Below are positions 1 to 5,660 of a DNA stretch of 10,660 bases, one piece after another; within the stretch, counting starts at the first letter, position 1; each line of letters starts with the position of its first letter. The stretch is from an uncultured Lachnospiraceae bacterium (GTDB taxonomy: Bacteria > Bacillota > Clostridia > Lachnospirales > Lachnospiraceae): assembly GCA_937915975.1 (NCBI GenBank), contig CALGGL010000270.1, positions 1-10,660 on the forward strand, given 5' to 3'. The notes beneath the pieces were generated by a model. The model did no database searches and had not been told where the DNA came from. It saw only the letters and a list, made by a program, of their open reading frames with translations. A program made the position numbers and the translations under genes.

Positions 1-10
1 TTTGCGAGCA

Positions 11-103
11 GTACAGACTAGATTGAGCAAGGTGTAGATTTAGTCCGTATATTTTATGAGGCCATACGGACTAAAATAAGGGAAGTGAGAATTTAGTCTG
101 CAT
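11..103. repeat. Two diverged 40-bp copies with inverted ends
   Basis: Two 40-bp segments, 11-50 and 64-103, match at 27 of 40 positions by hand alignment, and most differences are transitions. They are separated by a 13-bp spacer. Each copy ends in 12-bp inverted arms: arms 1 and 2 at 11-22 and 39-50, arms 3 and 4 at 64-75 and 92-103. Arms 2 and 3 (TTTAGTCCGTAT and ATACGGACTAAA) are perfect reverse complements. Arm 4 (TTTAGTCTGCAT) differs from arm 2 by two transitions. No T-run follows any arm, so this does not look like a standard intrinsic terminator. It lies upstream of the recJ promoter and so probably belongs to the 3' region of an unseen upstream gene or to a dispersed intergenic repeat. 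The array could continue to the left of the window. Confidence 0.75.
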
Positions 104-120
104 TTGTAAGAAAAATGGGC

Positions 121-160
121 TGGCCGAAGAAGCTTATGACAGGCCAAAGAAGCATTGCAC
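121..160. repeat. Imperfect 20-bp tandem duplication
   Basis: Positions 121-140 and 141-160 are two adjacent 20-bp units matching at 14 of 20 positions. Their shared core is GGCCRAAGAAGC, at 122-133 and 142-153 (11 of 12 identical). The TGGCC at 121-125 and GGCCA at 142-146 could also form a 5-bp stem. Function unknown. It lies 22 bp upstream of the -35 box of the recJ promoter. Confidence 0.5.
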
Positions 161-181
161 ATTTATGTGTAGTTTATCTTA

Positions 182-210
182 TTGCTAAGTTTTGCCTGAT
201 ATTGTATAAT
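182..210 (+). promoter_or_regulatory. Sigma-A-type promoter for recJ and downstream genes
   Basis: A -35 box TTGCTA (182-187; 4 of 6 to TTGACA) and a perfect -10 box TATAAT (205-210) are separated by exactly 17 bp. Transcription would start near 216-218, giving a leader of about 32 nt before the recJ ATG at 249. No other -35/-10 pair of comparable quality was found in the window, so this may drive the whole gene cluster. The evidence is sequence match and position only. Confidence 0.75.
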
Positions 211-239
211 TTCTAAGTGTATTTGTGGAGGTTTCATTT

Positions 240-243
240 GGAG
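240..243 (+). promoter_or_regulatory. Ribosome binding site setting the recJ start
   Basis: GGAG at 240-243 lies 5 nt before the ATG at 249. A stronger GGAGG sits at 227-231 but is 17 nt from that ATG. An in-frame GTG at 225 would lie only about 8 nt after the predicted transcription start and has no Shine-Dalgarno of its own, so ATG 249 is the preferred start. The upstream GGAGG could serve as a standby ribosome site. Confidence 0.55.
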
Positions 244-248
244 ATACT

Positions 249-2042
249 ATGGAAGAAAAATGGACAATTTATGCCAAGCGGGCAGATTTTAATGGGATAG
301 GGAAAAAATATGGTATTGATCCTGTTACGGCGAGAGTTATAAGGAACAGGGATATTGTTGGTGACGATGCTATAGAGAAATATCTGCACGGTAGTATGCA
401 GGATACTCATGCGCCCGAGCTTATGAAGGATATGGATAAGGGGTGCGGCATCATGGCAGAAAAGATTCGAGAAGGTAAGAAGATAAGAATCGTATCTGAT
501 TATGATGTTGACGGCATTATGTCCAATTATATTCTTTTTAAAGGTCTTATGGAGGCGGGAGCTGATGTAAGCTATGAGATACCTGACAGGCTTACGGACG
601 GTTATGGAATAAATACAAGGATTATCGAGGATGCCAAGCTTGATGGAATTGATACTATAATAACCTGTGATAACGGTATAGCTGCCTTTGAAGCGGTGGA
701 GCTTGCGAAAAGCTATGGTATGACAGTTATTGTTACAGATCATCATGAGGTTCCCTATGATATAAATGATGATGGAACAAGAAGCTACAGACTCGTGCCG
801 GCGGACGCGGTTATTGATATAAAACAGCAGGATTGTAATTATCCTTTTAAGGACATCTGTGGTGCAGGGGTTGCCTATAAGTTTATAAGAAGATTATATG
901 AGCTTATGAATAAGCCTTGGGAGGATGAGGATAAATATATTGAAATGCTTGGACTTGCGACGGTCTGTGACATAATGTCCTTGACGGATGAAAACAGGAT
1001 ATATGTAAAAAGAGCTTTGGATATAATTAAAGAAACAGAAAATATCGGACTTAAAGCCCTGCTTTCGGTAAACGGACTTCTTAACAGAAAAATAACCGCA
1101 TATGATTTTGGATTTGTATTGGGGCCATGTTTTAATGCGACCGGAAGACTTGAAAGTGCCAAGGTCGGACTTTCTCTTTTACTTTCAACTGATGAGGCCT
1201 ATGCTATGGAGGAGGCAGAAAAAATAAAGTCAATTAATGCTGACCGAAAGAGTATGACAGAAGAAGGTACAAAAAGAGCTATAGAAATTGTTGAAAAGGA
1301 TTATAAAAATGATATAATTTTAGTTATATATGTGCCTAAGCTTCATGAGAGCCTTGCGGGTATTGTGGCAGGAAGAATTAAGGAAAAGTATTATAAGCCG
1401 ACACTTTTATTTACCGACGGAGAGGGAGGTATTCTTAAAGGTTCAGGTCGTTCCATCGAAGGTTATAATATGTTTGATGAATTAAATACCTTAAGAGAAT
1501 ACTTTCTCAAGATGGGCGGACATGAGATGGCAGCAGGTTTTTCAATAGAAAGAGATAAGCTGGATGACTTGCGACAAAAGCTAAATGCCAATCAGAAGCT
1601 TACAAAGGAAGACCTGACTTACAAGGTTCATATAGATGTGGCAATGCCGTTTTCCTATATCTCGCCTAAGCTCATAAATGAGCTTGAAATGCTTGAGCCT
1701 TATGGCAAAGACAATCCTAAAGCACTATTCGGACAGGGAAATCTAAGCGTTGTAAGGCTAAGATTTATGGGTAAGGATAATCAATTTGGCCGTATAACCC
1801 TTCAGGATGAAAGCGGGTTTAGGGTTGATGCGGTGGATTTTCGGATTAATAATTTTATAGAAAGCATAAAATTGTGGTTTGGAGAGCAAGAATGTGATAA
1901 AATGTTACGAGGACAGCCAAACAACATTAAGATAAATGTTGCATATCATCCGGAGCTTAATTATTATAATGGTAATACATATATCCAAATAAGACCGGAC
2001 AGGTATCAGAAATCGGAAGGAGAAAAAAATGAAAGACATTAA
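249..2042 (+). CDS. recJ: Single-stranded-DNA-specific exonuclease RecJ
   Basis: RecJ degrades single-stranded DNA 5' to 3' in the cytoplasm during recombination and repair, using divalent metal ions. The 597-residue product has the DHH-family motifs in order: DYDVDG at residues 84-89, TCDNG at 139-143, the DHH triad at 164-166 in TDHHEVP, and an Asp near 241 in the ATVCDIMSL segment. The stretch GPCFNATGRLESA near 292-304 and the DHHA1 signature GGHEMAAGF at 423-431 follow. The C-terminal part, about 450-590, contains LEPYGKDNP at 481-489 and fits the RecJ OB-fold. Length is close to the usual 550-600 residues and no key motif is missing. The ATG start is supported by GGAG 5 nt upstream; a GTG at 225 would add 8 residues. 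The gene overlaps apt by 14 bp, which suggests coupled translation, and it is first after the promoter. Confidence 0.95.
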   Translation: MEEKWTIYAKRADFNGIGKKYGIDPVTARVIRNRDIVGDDAIEKYLHGSMQDTHAPELMKDMDKGCGIMAEKIREGKKIRIVSDYDVDGIMSNYILFKGLMEAGADVSYEIPDRLTDGYGINTRIIEDAKLDGIDTIITCDNGIAAFEAVELAKSYGMTVIVTDHHEVPYDINDDGTRSYRLVPADAVIDIKQQDCNYPFKDICGAGVAYKFIRRLYELMNKPWEDEDKYIEMLGLATVCDIMSLTDENRIYVKRALDIIKETENIGLKALLSVNGLLNRKITAYDFGFVLGPCFNATGRLESAKVGLSLLLSTDEAYAMEEAEKIKSINADRKSMTEEGTKRAIEIVEKDYKNDIILVIYVPKLHESLAGIVAGRIKEKYYKPTLLFTDGEGGILKGSGRSIEGYNMFDELNTLREYFLKMGGHEMAAGFSIERDKLDDLRQKLNANQKLTKEDLTYKVHIDVAMPFSYISPKLINELEMLEPYGKDNPKALFGQGNLSVVRLRFMGKDNQFGRITLQDESGFRVDAVDFRINNFIESIKLWFGEQECDKMLRGQPNNIKINVAYHPELNYYNGNTYIQIRPDRYQKSEGEKNERH

Positions 2043-2553
2043 GGATTACATAACAAGCATACCGGATTTTCCGAGTGAAGGAATTATTTTCAGAGACATA
2101 ACAAGTGTTCTTGAAAATGAAGAGGGCTATGCACTTGCAATTGATGAGATGAATAAATTTCTCGAGGGTGTTGATTATAATGTCATAGCCGGAACAGAAT
2201 CAAGAGGATTTATATTCGGTGCGCCTCTTGCGTATATTAATAAAAAGAGCTTTGTTCCTGTAAGAAAGAAGGGCAAGCTTCCGAGAGCTACGGTTGAAAG
2301 AAGCTATGAGCTCGAATATGGTACAGCTACCATTGAGATTCATAAGGATGCCATCAAACCGGGAGATAAGGTGGTTTTGGTTGATGACCTTATAGCCACA
2401 GGCGGTACAATTGAGGCGGCTGCAAAGCTTATTGAGGAGCTTGGCGGAGAGGTTGTTAAAATGGTATTTTTGATTGAACTAACAGACCTTGGAGGAAGAG
2501 ATAAGCTCAAGGATTATGTTATAGAATCTGTTGTACAATATGAAGGTGAGTAG
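2029..2553 (+). CDS. apt: Adenine phosphoribosyltransferase
   Basis: Apt makes AMP and pyrophosphate from adenine and PRPP, the salvage step for free adenine. The 174-residue protein is of normal length. It has the N-terminal hood segment PDFPSEGIIFRDIT (residues 12-25), ESRGFIFG (57-64), the loop VRKKGKLP (78-85), and the PRPP-binding signature VLVDDLIATGGT (116-127), with the paired Asp residues at 119-120. The ATG lies inside the last codons of recJ in another frame, preceded by GGAG near 2019, so the two genes are probably translationally coupled. The stop codon runs directly into a 17-bp tandem repeat block. The recJ-apt-relA order is also that of Bacillus subtilis. Adenine nucleotide salvage next to a (p)ppGpp enzyme fits a shared purine-nucleotide theme, but regulation is not visible here. 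Confidence 0.96.
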   Translation: MKDIKDYITSIPDFPSEGIIFRDITSVLENEEGYALAIDEMNKFLEGVDYNVIAGTESRGFIFGAPLAYINKKSFVPVRKKGKLPRATVERSYELEYGTATIEIHKDAIKPGDKVVLVDDLIATGGTIEAAAKLIEELGGEVVKMVFLIELTDLGGRDKLKDYVIESVVQYEGE

Positions 2554-2637
2554 GACAGCAAAGATAAAAGGACAGCAAAGATAAAAGGACAGCAAAGATA
2601 AGGGGACAGCAAAGATAAGGGGACAGCAAAGATGAGT
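2553..2637 (+). repeat. Five 17-bp tandem repeats between apt and relA
   Basis: Five consecutive 17-bp units begin at the last base of the apt stop codon: 2553-2569, 2570-2586, 2587-2603, 2604-2620 and 2621-2637. Units 1 and 2 are identical (GGACAGCAAAGATAAAA), units 3 and 4 are identical (same core ending AAGG), and unit 5 has the core followed by GAGT. The shared core is GGACAGCAAAGAT. The unit length is not a multiple of three, and the TAA within the first four units closes reading frames, so the block does not encode a repeat peptide. It occupies nearly all the apt-relA spacer. Near-identical neighbouring units suggest recent slippage or unequal exchange. Function unknown. Confidence 0.93.
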
Positions 2638-2653
2638 TCTTAATAATAAGAAC
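2636..2653 (+). other. Small stem-loop before the relA ribosome binding site
   Basis: A perfect 7-bp stem, GTTCTTA (2636-2642) with TAAGAAC (2647-2653), encloses the 4-nt loop ATAA. It starts where the 17-bp repeats end and finishes 11 nt before the relA Shine-Dalgarno GGGAG (2665-2669). The stem is mostly A-T and no T-run follows, so it is not an intrinsic terminator. It could affect mRNA stability or ribosome access, or be chance. Confidence 0.4.
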
Positions 2654-2678
2654 ACAGGAAGTCAGGGAGCGTGATACT

Positions 2679-4943
2679 ATGGCGGACACAAATAAAATAG
2701 CACATAGTACATTGAAAAATGATCTGAGTACGCCGAACGATTTTACACCGCCTGAAGAGCTTTATGAACAGCTTAAGGCTACGGTTTTAAGGTATCATCC
2801 GTCGGATGATTTAACTATTATCGAAAAGGCATACAAGGTGGCTGCAGATGCCCATAAGGATCAGAAACGTAAGTCGGGTGAACCATATATTATTCACCCT
2901 CTTTGTGTTGCCATAATACTTGCTGAGCTGGAGCTGGATAAGGAAACCATAGCCGCAGGCTTATTGCATGATGTTGTTGAAGATACGGTTATGACAAGTG
3001 AAGAAATATCCAAAGAATTTTCACCGGAGATTGCAATTTTGGTGGATGGTGTTACAAAGCTTACTCAGTTGGATTTGTCTCAGGATAAGATTGAGGTTCA
3101 GGCAGAAAACTTAAGAAAAATGTTCCTTGCCATGGCAAAGGATATAAGGGTTATTCTTATAAAGCTTGCCGACAGACTGCATAATCTGCGTACGCTTCAG
3201 TATCAGACACCTGCAAAGCAGATTGAAAAGTCCAGAGAGACTATGGATATATATGCACCTTTGGCTCACAGGCTCGGTATATCCAAGATTAAGATTGAGC
3301 TTGATGATCTGTCTATGAGGTATCTTTATCCGGATGTGTATGAAAACCTCAAGGAGGAGATAGAAAACTATGTATCCGCCGGAGAGGAATTCATCAATCA
3401 GATGGTGGGCGAGGTAAGCGGATATATGAAGGAAGCCGGAATAGAAGCAGAGGTAGACGGAAGAGTTAAGCACCTTTTCAGTATATATAAGAAAATGGTC
3501 ACACAGAATAAAACTCTTGACCAGATATACGATATTCATGCCATCAGAATTAAAGTAAATACAGTAAGGGACTGTTATGCGGCGCTTGGTATAATACATG
3601 AGAAGTATAAGCCTATTCCGGGACGTTTCAAGGATTATATAGCTATGCCGAAGTCTAATATGTATCAGTCACTTCATACCACCCTTATCGGACCTGAGGG
3701 AAAGCCTTTTGAGATACAGATAAGAACCTATGAAATGCATAAGACGGCTGAATACGGTATCGCTGCCCATTGGAAATATAAAGAGGGTGTAGGCGGAAAG
3801 AAATCCGAGGAGGAGAAGCTTAGCTGGTTAAGACAGATACTTGAGTGGCAGACGGATACCACTGACAATAAGGAATTTGTAAGTGCGGTTAAGACAGATT
3901 TGAACCTTTTCTCGGATCAGGTTTACTGCTTTACTCCGGCGGGAGATGTAAAGAATCTTCCTAAGGGTTCCACACCTATTGATTTCGCATATATTATTCA
4001 TACTGCCGTTGGAAATAAGATGGTGGGAGCGAGAGTAAACGGTAAGCAGGTGCCAATAGAAACCGAGCTTCATAACGGTGACCGTGTTGAAATAATTACT
4101 TCACAGAATTCCAAAGGACCAAGCTTGGACTGGCTCAATGTTGTAAAAAGCACACAGGCAAAGACCAAGATTAACCAGTGGTTCAGACTTGAAAATAAAG
4201 AAGACAATATGCAAAAGGGACGAGATGCCATAAATGCTTACTGTAAGGCAAAGGGAATTACCATCTCCGAGATAATGAAGACAGAATTTATGGACAGTGT
4301 TTTAAAGAAATATAATTTTGCAAATTGGGATGCACTTCTAGCAAGTATCGGACATGGTGGAATTAAAGAAGGACAGGTTGTAAACCGACTCTATGAGGAA
4401 TACAAAAATGAGCTGGCACGTAAGGTTACCGAGGATGATATAGTTGAGAAGATTAATACTCCGGGACGTTCCGTTAAAAACAGTAAGGAAGGAATAATTG
4501 TAAAGGGCATAGATGATGTTGCGGTTAGATTTTCCAAGTGCTGTGCACCGGTTCCGGGAGATGAGATTGTCGGATATATCACAAGAGGAAGAGGTATATC
4601 CATTCACAGAACCGACTGCGTAAATATTCTTTGTATGAGTGAGCTTGACAGAGAAAGACTTATAGAGGCTGAATGGGCTGAGGATACGAATCAGAATTCG
4701 AATCTATATACTGCGGAAATAAATGTATATGCCGTTGAAAAACAGGGACTTATATTTGCGCTTACCAAGATATTTAATGAGGAAAATATCAATCTTACAG
4801 GCTTGAATGTGCGTCTTAACAAGCAGGGTAAGGCAACCATAGCCATTAAGTTTGATATTCATTCAAAGGATCAGCTTATGAAGATAATATCCAAGATACG
4901 AGGCGTTGAGGGAGTTATCGATATCGAGAGAACCACGGGGTAG
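2679..4943 (+). CDS. relA: Bifunctional (p)ppGpp synthetase/hydrolase (Rel)
   Basis: Rel makes (p)ppGpp from GDP or GTP and ATP when ribosomes stall on uncharged tRNA, and degrades it when conditions improve. The 754-residue protein has the full long-RSH architecture. The N-terminal HD hydrolase domain carries His73 and HDVVED at 97-102. The synthetase domain carries RFKDYIAMPK (316-325), EIQIRT (345-350) and HKTAEYGIAAHWKYKEG (354-370). The TGS domain spans about 413-474, followed by a helical region. A Cys-rich segment has Cys621, Cys622, His643 and Cys647, and an ACT/RRM domain covers about 680-754. RFKD matches the RXKD signature linked to bifunctional enzymes rather than the EXDD of synthetase-only RelA, so both activities are expected. 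Start at ATG 2679 has GGGAG 9 nt upstream; an in-frame stop at 2616 with no start codon in between excludes a longer form. Repeats and a hairpin sit just upstream. Confidence 0.97.
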   Translation: MADTNKIAHSTLKNDLSTPNDFTPPEELYEQLKATVLRYHPSDDLTIIEKAYKVAADAHKDQKRKSGEPYIIHPLCVAIILAELELDKETIAAGLLHDVVEDTVMTSEEISKEFSPEIAILVDGVTKLTQLDLSQDKIEVQAENLRKMFLAMAKDIRVILIKLADRLHNLRTLQYQTPAKQIEKSRETMDIYAPLAHRLGISKIKIELDDLSMRYLYPDVYENLKEEIENYVSAGEEFINQMVGEVSGYMKEAGIEAEVDGRVKHLFSIYKKMVTQNKTLDQIYDIHAIRIKVNTVRDCYAALGIIHEKYKPIPGRFKDYIAMPKSNMYQSLHTTLIGPEGKPFEIQIRTYEMHKTAEYGIAAHWKYKEGVGGKKSEEEKLSWLRQILEWQTDTTDNKEFVSAVKTDLNLFSDQVYCFTPAGDVKNLPKGSTPIDFAYIIHTAVGNKMVGARVNGKQVPIETELHNGDRVEIITSQNSKGPSLDWLNVVKSTQAKTKINQWFRLENKEDNMQKGRDAINAYCKAKGITISEIMKTEFMDSVLKKYNFANWDALLASIGHGGIKEGQVVNRLYEEYKNELARKVTEDDIVEKINTPGRSVKNSKEGIIVKGIDDVAVRFSKCCAPVPGDEIVGYITRGRGISIHRTDCVNILCMSELDRERLIEAEWAEDTNQNSNLYTAEINVYAVEKQGLIFALTKIFNEENINLTGLNVRLNKQGKATIAIKFDIHSKDQLMKIISKIRGVEGVIDIERTTG

Positions 4944-5015
4944 TAAAGCAGGTGAACAGGTTATAGACAAAGTCACAGGCTTACCAATAGTCCGGTTATA
5001 TAGAAAGGGAAAAAT

Positions 5016-5657
5016 ATGGCCAATATTATTACTGTTACAAATGTACTGGGACCGCTTGCAACCAATTGTTATATGGTTGTCAATACCGATACCAGAGAAG
5101 CACTTATAGTTGATCCTGCCGATAAGGCGGATTTTATAATAAAAAGATGTAAGGAACAGCAGTATAAAGTAACGGGAATTTTACTTACTCATGGACATTT
5201 CGACCATATAAGGGCAGTTCCGGGACTTAAAGAGGAGTATCCGGATATTAAGGTATATGCCGGTAAGGAAGAAGAGGATGTGCTTAAAAACGTTCATGTT
5301 AATATGACGGTTGACTTCCCTCCTGAAATGACTATGGAAGCGGATGTTTATGTGAATGATAATGAGGAACTAAATCTTATAGGAGCTAAGATAAAATGCC
5401 TTCATGTTCCGGGACATACCAAGGGAGGTATGTGCTATTACTTTGAAGATAATAAGATTGTATTTTCCGGAGATACACTTTTTGAAATGAGTGTGGGACG
5501 TTCGGATTTTCCGACAGGCTGCTGGGAGGATTTGATAGAAAATATCAGTAAGAAGCTTCTTACACTTCCTGAGGATGTGGTTGTTTATTCCGGACATGGC
5601 GGAAAGACTACGATAGGAAGAGAAAAAATGATGAATCCGTTTTTCTCGGAGTTTTAG
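5016..5657 (+). CDS. Metallo-beta-lactamase-fold hydrolase, glyoxalase II-like
   Basis: This 213-residue protein belongs to the small glyoxalase II-like branch of the metallo-beta-lactamase fold, whose members hydrolyse thioesters or related substrates with two bound metal ions. All expected metal ligands are present: THGHFDH at residues 58-64 (His59, His61, Asp63, His64), His134 in PGHT, bridging Asp153 in SGDT, and His194 in SGHG. There is no signal peptide, so it is probably cytoplasmic. It lacks the extra C-terminal domain of classical glutathione-dependent glyoxalase II, so hydroxyacylglutathione need not be its substrate; the true substrate cannot be read from sequence. The start has AGGGA 5 nt upstream. 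The gene follows relA after a 72-bp gap and ends 3 bp before hemZ, whose ribosome site lies inside this gene, suggesting coupled expression. Confidence 0.9.
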   Translation: MANIITVTNVLGPLATNCYMVVNTDTREALIVDPADKADFIIKRCKEQQYKVTGILLTHGHFDHIRAVPGLKEEYPDIKVYAGKEEEDVLKNVHVNMTVDFPPEMTMEADVYVNDNEELNLIGAKIKCLHVPGHTKGGMCYYFEDNKIVFSGDTLFEMSVGRSDFPTGCWEDLIENISKKLLTLPEDVVVYSGHGGKTTIGREKMMNPFFSEF

Positions 5658-5660
5658 AAT

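Noticed and set aside
39..75. Perfect 12-bp inverted repeat as an intrinsic terminator of an upstream gene
   Set aside because: The stem is followed by an A-rich and G-rich stretch on the + strand and by no T-run on the - strand, so it lacks the U-tract of a standard terminator.
115..216. Possible 33-residue peptide with a basic start and hydrophobic end (ATG 115, stop at 214-216)
   Set aside because: It has no convincing Shine-Dalgarno, contains the recJ promoter within its frame, and spans the 20-bp duplication. An open frame this short is expected by chance in AT-rich DNA.
234..746. Long minus-strand open frames, such as 234-746 and 3111-3599
   Set aside because: They lie opposite strongly supported genes, lack ribosome sites and show no family features; they arise from the codon pattern of the real genes.
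2553..2637. CRISPR array
   Set aside because: The 17-bp units are directly contiguous with no unique spacers, and no cas genes are present.
4973..5001. Promoter before the hydrolase gene with -10 TTATAT
   Set aside because: The sequence 17 bp upstream (TCACAG) does not resemble TTGACA; evidence is too weak.
4906..5109. 67-residue open frame bridging the relA end and hydrolase start
   Set aside because: It overlaps relA and the hydrolase gene in a different frame, has no ribosome site, and resembles no family I know; it is a shadow frame.
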